From Ricordea florida (Eukaryota > Cnidaria > Anthozoa > Corallimorpharia > Ricordeidae): a DNA stretch of 64,000 bases. Both the position numbers and the translations under genes were made by a program. The DNA is taken from the NCBI GenBank assembly GCA_949710005.1, contig OX453272.1:40517373-40581372 (forward strand), in the 5' to 3' direction. Position 1 is the first letter of the stretch. Every line of letters starts with the position of its first letter. Below the pieces are notes generated by a model, which had not been told where the DNA came from, did no database searches, and saw only the letters and a program-made list of their open reading frames with translations. Below, piece by piece: positions 12,694 through 26,200 of the stretch.

Positions 12694-13037
12694 CTTAAGG
12701 AACCGTTCATTTTTTACAAGGGAGGGGGGGCTAGTGGGATTTAGGTGGGGGACATGCAAACAGAAACTGTTTTTAAGGGGGGCCATCCCAAAAAATTAGG
12801 GGAAAGGGGATCACATGAAATATTTTAGCAATACTTTTATGTCATGTTTTAATCCGAAATTGACTTCTCTTTCTTTTGATTTGCACACTCTGATAAACAG
12901 CTCTCTGTGGTATTAGAAATTGGGGGGAGGTCATCCAAAAAAAACTACCACTACAAGAGGGGGTCAAGCAATTTTTAAATGGTGCTTCCCGAATCACACC
13001 AGCCGCCCTCCCTCGTAAAACATGAACGGTGCCTAAG
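12694..13037. mobile_element. MITE with AAGGAACCGTTCAT-type inverted ends
   Basis: Left CTTAAGGAACCGTTCAT...ACAAGGGAGG and right CCTCCCTCGTAAAACATGAACGGTGCCTAAG are inverted with a few mismatches. G-rich interior. About 0.34 kb, 0.6 kb downstream of the gene 1 stop. Confidence 0.65.
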
Positions 13038-13614
13038 TAAAATATTACTGTCTTCATCAAGGATAAATCAAAGGGCTAAAGCGCTGTAAATCACTTGTTT
13101 CCAAAATGGAGGGTTTAAGGAAACCACGATGGAAATATTACCAAAAACCTCCTCTTAACGTTTGTAGTATGATACTGGTGACCTCTATGACAGGAGAGAC
13201 CTATTACGTCATAAATATCATTGGCCAATGGTAGGAGCTGTTATATTCCATCGTATTTCATCACAACCTATGCGCTGAACTATAACCTCTCTTGCTATTG
13301 GCTATATCGTTTTATGACGTGTCAGGGTCACATCCATCTCGGTGCAACATTAGCATCAAGGGAAAACATATCACACCGTAACTAAAAGTAAAAGTTACTA
13401 TATATGAATCAGCTAGGGGGCTTTGACAACAATAGCTATCAAATAACAGCTTTCCAGGAAAGGGTAGTGAATCTTAAATAACTGCAAATACATGTATAAA
13501 CACAAGGCAGAGGAAAATTAATGCATTAAACTCCTTGACGCTGTAGTATGTATAATTATCAGCCGTTAGATATCTCAGTTGTTTTCATGCAGCGACCGCT
13601 CACTCGATGAATTT
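13038..13614. other. Likely gene 1 3' flank / untranslated region
   Basis: Downstream of the stop on the minus strand. No polyadenylation signal that I trust. Confidence 0.35.
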
Positions 13615-14082
13615 TCATATCTGCTCCTCATAGCTGGGGATCCGAAAAAACAACGCCAAAAACGATGCCGCTAAGCTGATCAGAAAAAACCACATAAATA
13701 TATTGTCCATTATCGAGGCAGCCATCATCCACTCTGCTCTCTGGCTTTCCTCTCGATCTTGGGCCTCTTGTGCTTGGACCAGTTTTACCATCGCATCAGC
13801 AATGGTGCTCTGTTTCTGAATAAGAGCCCTGTTTATCGACCCTCCCTCTCCATGGTCCCGCTCTCGAAGTCCCTCAATGCAACCGTTGTCCGTTCGTACA
13901 CAATTCTGAGAGTGAGGTTTTTTCGATGACTCTTTAGGTTTGCCGTCTCGGATTTTTCTCATGAAAAATTTTCCCAGACAATGTATTATTAAAAACCGTA
14001 TCCAACAAGGCATCTCATGAACAGCAGGATTGGAAAAATGATACTTAAGAACCAGACATGTCCCAATGAGGGCTAAACCAAC
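13615..14082 (-). CDS. Gene 1 exon 8: TM3 end, cytoplasmic loop, TM4, stop
   Basis: 468 nt. It starts [16 protein letters not shown] (end of TM3), gives a cytoplasmic loop of about 90 residues with a charged amphipathic stretch before TM4, then TM4 ([20 protein letters not shown] and onward) and a short tail ending EEQI. The stop is at 13615-13617. The acceptor is ttgtacag. Confidence 0.92.
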   Translation of the reverse strand, partial: VGLALIGTCLVLKYHFSNPAVHEMPCWIRFLIIHCLGKFFMRKIRDGKPKESSKKPHSQNCVRTDNGCIEGLRERDHGEGGSINRALIQKQSTIADAMVKLVQAQEAQDREESQRAEWMMAASIMDNIFMWFFLISLAASFLALFFRIPSYEEQI

Positions 14083-15277
14083 CTGTACAAGTGTTGAGAA
14101 GGAAAGGAATCATGCATCATTTACCAGTTGGGAGGACTGTATTGAGAAAATCTGTGCTGAGTATTTGAATACAGACCAAACCTCCCAGGGCGATACTCAA
14201 AAAACAGGGCATGGTTTTTTTATTAAGAATAAGATTGTTATTTTTTGTAAAACCGAACAAAATGCATGCCAATCTAGAACAAGTAAAAGCTGTAAATACT
14301 GCAAGATTATTTACAAACTTAACAAGAAAGTAGATGGTTATGAAAACAGAGGTACAAATAACAAATCAGTAAAGAAAACGACTTTACTGATAGGTTATTA
14401 TTTACGTTATAATACAGTCAGTTTAGAATGTTTCCAAAGGCAAAGAAAAGGCAAAAAGCGGCAGGTTCCTAAGGCGGCTACCAGCCCCACCCGGATTCAG
14501 CATTATGAGATTTTAATGTATCACAATAAAGAAAAAATGTTTGACTTTGACCCCGATGAAAAGGCGGGGAAAAATTATAATGCGAAAATTAAATTTAGAT
14601 CAGATCGAAAATGGACCTACCTCAAAGATGCAACATGAGTAAAAGATGGAAATAATCGACACTTCGTCTGAAGTTGGAGGAATGATTTCCGCAACTAGAA
14701 GCATAAACACAGTCATGGCGAGAAGATTCGTAATGACCAAGGAGATTCGTTCACCAGAGTCAGGTGGAAGATAAAATGACAGGATGGTCAAAGCTACATA
14801 GTTTAGTAAAAGAAGATGAAAAAGAAAAAAACTTAGTCAATCAGCTAATAAATAAATAAATAAATCTGACAACAAACTTAACTGAAAAATGCGCACGTAG
14901 TGTATTTGATGAATTCAAAAGGCGGAAAATTATTCCGACTTAAACGGAGTTTATGGTAATACCTTAATGTTACTGACCATGCGAAATTTAATACCTAATT
15001 CGTAATGGTAATAGGACTGAGTGGAGTCCAATTCGGTCTGTAATCATACGAGTGATTAACAAAATCGGACGACCGCGTAGCGGGAGTCCGATTTGTTTAA
15101 TAACGAGTATGATTGCAGACCGAATCGGACGACACGAAGTCTTATTACCAATTAATCATAACTGTCACAAAATTTTTTATATATAAACTTATTTTTTCTT
15201 AATCAAAACACATGAAATTCCAAGATTTGTTTTGCTAGCAGTGAAAAAAAAAAGCCATTTAAGCGCGCGCGTGATGG

Positions 15278-15312
<35 letters not shown>

Positions 15313-17208
15313 TGTCCTATTTAACTGTCCTATTAAGGCTGAAATCAGGGCAGTTGATAGCCAATCGGATTTGAGAATTTTGTTATAGTTATGATTATTT
15401 AATTAATTATAGCCAGGATCCATTTGAAGAAATTGGCAAGTCATTTAGCTGGGAGCACAATTCGACGGTGTGATGTAGTATAATCTTGAGTATAGCTTTG
15501 CTTTTAAGCAAAGGGACATGTCAAACTGTTCCCAATTTTTTTATATTATATGGTTTTGTTCAGCGTAATGCAACTATCGCTACGCCAAATCCGTATTATC
15601 CAATTCTGAGACCAACTGTTTATTTCCCTTGTGATGCATTTTTTGATACATTGCGAAAATGTTAAAAGAAACTAAGTTCCTGCGACAATAAGTAACAACC
15701 ACTGAGGTACCTTGGGAATTATAGAGACATGGAGTGTACCATCACGTATTAAAACCCTCGTAAGACTCTAGCTTGATTTCGAAATCCGCGCTTTAAAAAC
15801 CTGTTTCCAAAATTCCTATGGGCTGGTTCACACTTTGACATAAGCATAAGCATAAGCATAAACATAAGCATAAGAAAAATATGTGTGAACCGGGATTACA
15901 TAAGCATAAGCAGAAGCATAAGAAAATGGAAAAAGTTCCATTCCTTGTGCTTATGCTTATGCTTATGTAACCCCGGTTCACCCATATTTTTCTTATGCTT
16001 ATGTTTATGCTTATGCTTATGTTTATGCTTATGCTTATGCTTATGTCAAAGTGTGAACCAGCCCTATCCTATCCTATCTCAAGGTTTTATATATTTACAA
16101 ATTTTCGCCAATTTTAAACGAAATGAAGCAAAATACTAGTATCAGTACCCACTATTCGATCCTTGTTGAATCAAGAAAACCTTACCTACAATAACAAGAC
16201 ACGGTATGACCAAGTTGAAGAAGAAAAACAGAGTCCGTCGACGTATTTTCAGGACATAGGTTACATCGGGATATGGAGCTTCACAGCACACATATTTCAC
16301 TACATTCCTCTTACACGAAGCAGCAATCAGATCCCACTCGCCGTTCCTGACAAACTTAGCAGTATCCGCCGACTCTGTCTCGGGTATCAAATCCAAATGA
16401 AAACCATCATATGTCCATGATCCAATCTTAAGATGACAGTTCTGAGGAAAGAGAAACAAGAAAAATGAAAAAAAAAAAAACCAGTAAATGCTGGGTTGGT
16501 ATGTGGGTCAAACGGTATTGTTGTATTCCTAGACTTTCCGTCAACTTTAACATGGACTACCACTGGTTGATTCTTGGTAATATTATTCGGAATGTATCCC
16601 GAGCTGGACATAAATAGCCCGTTCAGATGCAACAGCACGTGATAAAAGCATGGTGGAGATGGATGACAAAAGGCGGGAAAAACACTGCAGGTGAAAACAC
16701 ATCAGTACAAACTTGCAGTCTCAAGCTATAAGGCAACTAGTTTCGAGGTTATTGCATCTTTTAAGACGAGAGACTTCTTGTTTGAGAATTAAAATTTAAT
16801 TTGTGACAGTTCTTGTTAATACCGACATTGTTTGGATTCGTTCTTTATTCTTTGTCGCTGCTAAAGTGAAAGTCTAACATTAAAATAACATTAAAACAAA
16901 ATTCTTAATGTAAGTTCCAGCGGGAAACCATTAGGACACTCTGGAAACAAAACTAACCGTTTCCCTCAGGACCTGACGGTACGTGTATAATAAATCTGAC
17001 CCTATCTGTAAGGATGAAGTAAACAAACATGAATATTCATAAGGGGAGCAGGGTTGGCGCAGTGTTTGGGAGCAGGGTTGGCGCAGTGTTGGGGAACAGG
17101 GTTGGCGCAGTGTTGGGGAGCAGGGTTGGCGCAGTGGTGAGAGACTTCGCTTTTCACCAATGTGGCCCGGGTTTGATTCCGGGCCCCGGTGTCATATGTG
17201 AGCTGAGT

Positions 17209-17245
<37 letters not shown>

Positions 17246-20200
17246 CGGGTACACCGATTTACCCCTCTCCACAAAAAAAAAAACAACAACATTTGATTTC
17301 ATTTGTGCTTTACAGAGTAAGTTAGTACGTTTGTGCTAGATACAGTTGACACTCAAATAAATGTCATCATTATTAATATTGGTAATTTACATTCCCGTAT
17401 CAGTTCACACCCTTACTAGAGGCATAAAAGCTATGCTATAGAGTTACGTTCTCGGTGAAATTAATAGATGTCGTTTGGTTAAACAGATTTTTAATCCTTA
17501 ATTGTACACTAAGGTACCTGTTTTCTTTCTATTTTTGTTTTCTTTTTTTTTTTGTTTCGTAGTCAAGTCTTATTGAATGATAAAGAGCATTTGAAATATG
17601 GTTAAGTTAGGTCTCAGCCTTTTTAGTGGTTAGCCATGGTTTAGTACTACTTACCTGTTGATCAAAAGGAAAATACTTGACAGTGATTTTGCAAGAGCTT
17701 CGTAGAATGACTGGAGAAAGCCACATATTTCTCCCTTCACTATTGACTTTAATTTGTGTTTTGAACCGGTCTAAGGACCCATCGGTACTGCCATCTGCAC
17801 TGTTGATAAAACACAATATGAAAGTCCTTACTGTAAAGACCTAGAGCCGATATCCTCCTAGTACGGTAAGACATATAAACAACGTTTAAGAGAAAATTAA
17901 ATTTTATGATATATTTATTATTACAATACTTACAACATTACTTACATACTTAGTTACACTTACAGTTACAGTTACTTACAATTACTTAGAATAACTTACA
18001 ATTACATACCGTAATGATTCGATTTAGCGCCCGGGGCGCTTATTTACTTTTAGCATCCCAAGAGAGGGCGCTTATTCGAAACAGGGCGCTTATTCGGAAC
18101 AGGGCACTTATTTAATTTTTTGAGAAACAACCAAATATTCAAAACAAAACTTTAATAAATATCAAAATAACTAGCAACAACAGAAACTGCAACGGTAACA
18201 AATTGATAAAAGTTCAGTTACTTTTCAAAGAACTGTTCATTTTAGCAGTAAATATATACATGTACGGTACGGTGAATGTTCATGAGTTTATCTACGGTAA
18301 CTAACAATAACAGAACCTGTAACAGTAACAAACCGGATCGGGGCGCTTATGAGAATAGGGACCCTTATTAGAATTGGGGCGCTTGTAAGAATGGGGCGCT
18401 TATTAGAATGGGGGCGCTTATTGGAATAGGGGCGCTTACTGACAAAAACACATTCGAAGGGGGGCGCTTGTTCGGAAGGGGGCGCTTATTGGAAGGAGGG
18501 CGCTAAATCGAATCATTACGGTACTCTACAGTTTTCTTTTTTTTAAGAACAAAAAAAAAATAGTTGCGCAATTACCATTTTTTTTCTTTTTTTTTAATAT
18601 TTATATCTATTTATATTATTAAATGACTCTTTTTTTTTCTATTCTTAAGTTAAACAAATAATTACATTTTTACAATTCCACAATTCATCAATAACGTTTG
18701 CTTACTTGTTATAAAGAATAAGATCTGGTTTCCAGACTTCCGACGGGTCGATGTTAATTTCTGATATGCCGCCATAGTACGATTTGTTCCAGCGAAGAAA
18801 AGGGTTGTACCATATCTGCCGACAAAAAATAAAAACAAAAACAATAAAACGTTAATAAACACAGGGGCAGACAAAAATTCTTAGGATGAATTAATAGTTG
18901 TTAAAATTACTCGATTCTGATTGGCTGAGAGCAGTGCAGTTAAGGTGTAACCCCAGTGCAAATTACAAATTGAAATTCTGGATTCACGTAAAATGATGAC
19001 GAAAATTTTCTGCGGAAACTTTGAAAAAAGATTTTCTCGAGTGAGAAAAAATGACTACATTAATCAAGAAAGGTTTACTCTGGCCAATACTTTTTTCATG
19101 TTTAATTATATTATTAAACTTGAGAGTTTTTCAAAAAGATGAAATTGTTCTTGCCGAAGAAGCGGCTCATGCAATTTCAGCTTTTTGAAAAACTCGCTCG
19201 TGCAAATTAATTCCAAATTGAACTCGAAACCGTATGACTACCATTACTAATTTATTAGAGGAGTTTGAAAGGCATCATTTTAGGCATTTATGTTGTTGCC
19301 AGGTCTACCAGTTTCAGTTCTTAAGGAGTTCGTTAATGTTTGGCGAATAGGAGCGATTATTCCACGAAATCGAGTCGTACATGAACTAATAGCCAACGAG
19401 GCGCGTAGCGCTGAGGTTGGCCATAGTTCATGTTCGACGGGTTGGGTGTGATAAATGTTTTATAATATCTTTTAAACCTCTATTGCGAGAAATTGGAACT
19501 AGTTTGCACGACAAGAAGTGACTTTGCTGTAGTTTTGTAAACAGAACTATCGAGCCGATGTGCAAAAAAGTTTCAAACACGAGTCCGGCTCTTTCTTAAA
19601 CATCTCTTCAATGTACTTGTCAAGTGTTTTGTAGTAAGCAAACCACTCGGAGAATTAAGAGTGGAAAAAGTAGGGAGAAGTAAAGAAAAAAAACGCAGTT
19701 TACAGGCTCCACAGATGTTTCAAAATGGCCGCTGTTTGTAAGAGTTTCACTTTAGTTCGTAATTTAAACTAGAAATAGTGTTCACTAGAGCTGCCCGGGT
19801 TTCGCATACCAGTTTATGACAATTTGCATTGCCGGAATATAAATACTGTGAATGCGACTGTTGACAATTTGATGTTTTAAAACTTTTATTGAAGTTAAAA
19901 TCCATGTAAGTAGTCAACATATTTCTCTACAAATTTGACAATGAAATCTATTACAATCATGCTGTATTGTATTAATATTCTGTGTAACAGAAACTTGACC
20001 TTGTTTGTCTGTGAGATTCATAAGCTTTTAGGACAAGAAAGTCCGCCCTAAATAAAGGAAAAACAAATCGTAAACGATGTTTTGGTGTAGGTTTAAACTT
20101 GGTGTAAACAGCAGGAAAACTCACCTGCCTTAGCCAAAGACTTAGTATCATCACCTGATTTCTTTCGTCCTGTAAAAGATTGAAAAAAGAAATATATATA

Positions 20201-23200
20201 TATATATATATATTGCAAACGACGTCTTAATTAAAGTGATGCAAAAATCCGAATAACATCAATTACTAACATTCTTTGAGAGACTAAACAGAGTAAGTGA
20301 ATGTAGCTTTGTAGACAAATAACAACACAAACAATCTTTCCTAATTTTTCCATAAGCCGCAAACACATTTATGCACACTTACAATATCAATCAACTGATT
20401 AAGGGAAATTCCTAAAACGACTGTGACGTTGTCTTCCTTTCGTAGAACAGGCCTGATGCGTTTATCATAACCCTCGAACAAGTCTCTTCGTAATATCAAT
20501 TCCTCACGGTCGGGTGACATGGATGTTATACAATTGCAGGGGGACTTGCGCGACGAGGGAGGCCTAGGAACTGGCTCGCCAGATGAAGTTTGCGTTGGCC
20601 TGGAAGTAGAAACTGGAGGAGCTGCGAGCTCGATCTCCGGACGCTTTTCTAGGTTAGGCGCCATGGGATCAATGCTGGGAAGAGCTGTTGTTTTTTGAAT
20701 CGGTGGCAATGTTGCATTTTGCAGATAGGTGTCTGTAAATAAAAGAAAAAGCAAACAGAGGTACAGACTTTTAGTCCCGAGGGCAAGGACAGAGCAAAGC
20801 AAAACATGAACGTTACACTATGCGATGTGCCTCAAATCGGATAATACACTTAACTAATACCTTAACAGGTGTCATGGAAAAGATTGTCATTCATCATGGT
20901 AACTTCAATGATAATAGCGGGGCTCCCACGCGCGCGAAGCCCCATACTCCTGGAATATGGTCAACCTCTTTTCGTTTGGTTGTCACGTGACTGACAGAGC
21001 GTGCGTACTTACGTACGCGTCTACAGATTCACCGGGTAGGGTAGGGGAGACTATCAAAAGGAAGGGAGGGGTATCTCAGGCGTGTCTTGGCAAATCCACA
21101 TCTTTTAGATTGGACATTCACAATATGGTCAATTGACAGCGCAAGTTTCAAGAATTTATTCTCGCGCTAATAAAAGTTAAGCTAAACACGCCTATGTAGG
21201 ATCTTGCGTATCGCCTGGGAATTTCACCAACAGTTTCCAGAATGTTTTCGGCTTGGATGATGGTTCTTGATGTGCATACATACATACACACACACACACA
21301 TACATTACATACCCATACATATCCTTTATTTAAACACGATTTGGTTTAAGGCTCAAAGCTTGTGGGGTCGTGTGAAAATAATTACAATGTAGAACTATAT
21401 TTAAAATAGGGATAACATTACGTACAAAGCACTACTATCATGATGAATATTTCATAAATTTCTGAACAGATACAATGTAAATTGATTACAGCATTTAAAA
21501 CATAAAATAGTTTAAAGTATTTAGAATCTCGGTAGTTCCTAGGCAGCGACTGGACCGACTGAGCGTTAAACTCTTTAAATTTTAAAATAAAAGTATTTCT
21601 TTACTCTGCTATAAAATTCAGCAAACTGGCCTGTAAAATGAGTCAAGACCGCATTCCAAAGAATAGCTCCTCTATAGCGACTAGAGTTTTTAAGAAACTG
21701 CACGCTGGGAAATTTTACTGCCAAATGTGGCCAAGTTGAGTGCACAATATGTTGGTCAGCCGTAACACCCGACACAATACTTCATGAGTGTGACACTTGA
21801 AAGGCCATGTGTGTTTGGGCACTGAATATGTCTACGAATGAAGTATTAACCTTCCTGATTCGAACAAATTAAAAATGGCTGCTGTTGTGAGGCTACTTCA
21901 TTATGCATGCTGTACTTGAATTGTCTTGGGAAGTTCGCGTGCAAACATTTCTTGCTCGGCTACAACATGCGTAATGAAGTAGGGACCTGAGCGGAAATCA
22001 TTCCGAATATTATCCTCGGTGCACTTACTGTAGGCCGGTCTGAACTATTGTCTCTGGACAATTTAGATAAAGGAAAAGTGGAGAAGGCTTTTGAAGACCT
22101 TAAAAATCTTGTGGAGCCAATTACAGAGCCATTTCGGACCATCGAGGTCAAAACATAGGCATCGCGTTGGCCAGTACTACCCCATGATTTAACGCAAAGC
22201 AGAGAGATGGTACAGGCAGTTTATGAGAAGATTATCGTTTAGGTGTGCTCCAAGAAGTCCTTGGAAAGTTTTTATAAAGGTGGAATTGCCTACAGAATTA
22301 TTCCAAATTATACGGACACTTGCGTCAACCACAAACTACGGCTTATTCACCGGCGAGACCAAAAGAAACACAAGAAGGCTGTCTTGGTGTTTACTTCTTT
22401 TGCCAGGGCCGGTAAAAAGTCTTTTTAATAAGATTATGGGCACCTCTTACTCAGATGATGAGTTTCTCAAGAAGAAGTTCAAGAATAAGAAGAGAATTGA
22501 GGCTATTGTAAATGAGGAGAAGCAGTTTGGAATGACATACGATTTTGATTAGGAAATTTTACAATTTGATTTTTGTTATAGTGTTTGCAATATGCACAAC
22601 TTCCCAATACACACATCGGTACTTCTGTAAGTTGTACTCATTTCCATGAGTTAAAGAGTACACATTTAAACCATGAACAATAACTTGTACTTGTTGATAC
22701 AAAGAAAACATTTTGGTTCCTATTGTCTACGATGTTGTAGGTAACTTATAGTAGAGTGCACTCACTTTATCTGTGAAACAAATAATACTAGCTACTACTA
22801 AATAGTGTTGATTAGACAATAGGAAACAAAGAAATTAGCATAATTTAACACCTATTTTGTACTGTTTATATTTCACGGATTAAGTGTTTGCGCTCTAATA
22901 CATTTATTTGTTTTGTTATAAGGTGCTCATGCTAAATTCATGAATTAAATATTACTAAAGATACAGCTTGCTAAACAGTGTAGAGTAAATACACTTAATT
23001 CCTGAAACAAACATAGTACAAAGTAGGTGATAAATAATGCTAATTTGTTTGTTCTCTATTGTCTCATCAACACTATTTATTGTAACTAGTAATATTTGTT
23101 TCACAGATTTAGTGCTTCTACTCTAGCATAATTTAGTGCTATTTGCTGTGTAATTATACGTTCACTGGTTTAGAGGGAGCACTTAACCATTGTATATATT

Positions 23201-26200
23201 AAATATAAACACAAGGAATGAGTCAAATACAAATAACTTTTATTCCATTAAAACTTGACATACAATTAAAGTCAAATACATAGATATTTTTTTCATAATC
23301 TCATAATCGGTATATATTGAGTAATTAAAGATGCATTTAAAACATACAAACATAAAATAGTTTTGCATTATTCATTGTTATGATTTCCCGGTCAATAGAC
23401 AGTATTTGAAAAGGCACAACATCAAAGGCATAACAACTGTTATTGATTGGTTATAAATAGTTAAAATCAGTTATCAATCAATTTTCCTTCTTTAGAGAAA
23501 CAAAGTCAATTTATTTGAACTGTAAAAAAGTATTGGTGATAGTACTGCACTGTTTTTACTACAGTCGGTCATATTTCTTTTACAGTTTAATGTGAATAGA
23601 ACAAGTCTATCTCAAAATTACTTTTTGGCTCTTTTTAGCATATTTGTACGCAGAGCTTTTGAATATTGATAGATAGATATATACTTTAAGTGGGTATTTT
23701 CAAATGAATAAATATAAAGTTAAAAAATAAAGTTAGAAAGCAAACACTAAAAGTGTGTAACATAACTAGTTCAAAATAAAAACAACAAGAAAACAAACTT
23801 ATTAATTTTTTCCTTCTGCTTAATTTGTGCCATTCAGCTGTCCTAGCTAATTAAAGTAGTACTACTGTTTCATGGATTTAAATGCAATTTTTACTGTACA
23901 TTTTTATATGTACACAATAGAACAGCAATGAAGCAATTAGAGTGGTTTTTATAAACCCATGAAACAAAAAAGTAATCATAAAAGAGTAATAGCCAGATTC
24001 ACACAATAGAAAACAAAGTCTTGAGTTGAATGCATGCATGATTTCCATGACCAGTCCATGATTGTCAGGACAATATTACTTACTTGCTAATTAATTCGGC
24101 TCGAATTCTTCCTCAAAGCATTTAATTGCTTTGATTTTCTTAAAAATTCTTCTTTTAATTTAGGCCTCCTTTGAGCGAGATCGCCTATGGGAAATCGCAG
24201 TTTTTCTGTAGTTTTGGTCGTTCTTCGCGGAGCTCTTCGCTTCTTGCTCCCCATCAGCCACAGCAGCACTCAACGCCACCTAAAAATTCACCAATTTTGT
24301 GACAAATTTTCAATATTAAATAAATAACAATCAATGTTCTCGAGGTTCCAAAAATATTTAGTAGAGTCAAAAGTGTGGTTCTATGGTTTTAATTTGTTCA
24401 TAAATCCTACACGAAGGCAAAAAAATAAGAAATAAAACAAGGTACTCACACTTCATATCGATGATTGCTCTTCAGATGTCTATGCCAACTTTGCTCCGGA
24501 GCAAAAATGCGAAAAAAAAGTGAAAATATAGCAAATTTGGTACGAGAAGAAAGCTCACGATGCGAAGAAACGATTTGTCTTTGGTGCAAAACAGACAAAC
24601 TAGCTGCCAGGCTTCTATGGGCCAATAAAACTACAATACCAGCTGTGGATCGAATGAATCAATATCGGCCGAGCTCAATTGTCTCTTTAAAAGACTGGGA
24701 TCAAGTGGACATTCTTTTGGCTGATTAAGGGGTAGAAATTTCCCACCGTGCTGCGAGTTAAACGCGGGACGATTGTGTTATTGCTCCTTCTGAATTTGTA
24801 CGCAGTACACGGGTTATTTGTCAAGTATGAAAGAGTCACAGGTGCTCCACCTATAAACACGCTATGGAGTAGTTTAATTAATCTAAGCTTATAACAGAAG
24901 GTTATATATAGTTTTCCAATTCGAATGTTGGCATACTTCATCAGTGGGTATATCGCGAGGTAAGTTATATATTATTCTGGCTGCCCTACGGTGAAGTATT
25001 TCCAGAGGATGTAGAAGATCCGCATTTGTGTAGTCGCCCCAAACGACCAGTCCAAAAAACTGATGGCAAAATTATCTTGAAGTACAAGTCCAATAGGGCA
25101 AATCTGCTTAAGAACGCACACCTTTTCAAGAGGATGAACTTGTTAACAAAATTCTTCTTTTTTTCGTTTCTTTTTTACGTACAAAGTCAAGTTTCACTTT
25201 TGGGACAACGACGGAGGCCCCACTGTGTCTTGTATTTACATTGTAGGTTTAAAAAAAACTACGACAGTTCTCAAAAGGACTGCAAACATTGCCTTGTAGG
25301 TAATCAAAAACAAATAAACAGGCCTTTATCTTTAAAATATTTTGAATTGTGGGTAGGCGGATTTTACAGTTTAGACATTTGGGATAAGGCAGAATAGTCC
25401 TGTGGCTTCGTTGTTCCAGATTTCGGATTTGGCACTTGCGTGTATCAGACCGACCATGCATGTGTTGACCACAGTAAGTGAAACTAGGCACTCTCATTGT
25501 TTTATAGATTCGTTCAGCGCTAAAGGTGTCAATGTTAGGACGGACTCGCCGTAATAATTTCACTCTCCCTACAGCTTTCTTGTATGTTTTGTAAAAGTGT
25601 GTGTCAAGATTCAGCGTAGGGTATTCCTTCTGGCTTCCAGCGTAGGGTAATTCTTCATGAAGTACTGCACCTTTGCTGCGTTCTTATCTCAAATGTAATC
25701 TCATTTCTAACTTTCTTGTACCTTGCTTAAATTTTTGGATCTTTACTGCTTATGGCTCCCTTAAACACCTTGAACCATAAATTTATCTTTCGTCTGATGT
25801 CATGATTTGTCCAAGAAGATTGATTCCGGATCTTGACGCGCTTCGATTCATAGGTGCATGCAAATCGCAAATGTCATTGAGGGTAAGGTTGATGTCCTCT
25901 GGGCATGGAACAAATCATTCCGAGCGACGTGAGACGACGCAGCGGTAACATCAGCCCAAAGCTGATCAACCTGAAACTGTCAATCTTAAACTGCTTATAG
26001 TATATTCGACTGCTTATAGTATATTCGATTGTCTGAGATGATATGTCCTTGCAAGCTGGAAACAAAGGCCGCAACCATTTGATCGTAGGCTTCGGAGACT
26101 ATGGAAGAGCTAAAATTGCTATTGTGTGTAGAAGTTGGTCTCGTAGAACAAAATAGCAAAGTAAATCAGTCGATTAAACAGGCGGAAGACAGTCTAGTAC

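Noticed and set aside
14066-14638. 190-codon open frame on the plus strand opposite receptor gene 1
   Set aside because: It begins inside exon 8 and ends inside exon 7 antisense, spans the intron between them, has intron-like AT-rich composition and no family resemblance.
15820-16064. CRISPR-like array reading of the CATAAG repeats
   Set aside because: Hexamer repeats without spacers, with inverted halves and TIRs, in a eukaryotic intron.
15793-16139. LCLCLCLC-repeat frames
   Set aside because: Translations of CATAAG hexamer arrays in a MITE, not proteins.
25026-25397. Plus frame of 123 codons
   Set aside because: Antisense to LINE RT fragments that read coherently on the minus strand.
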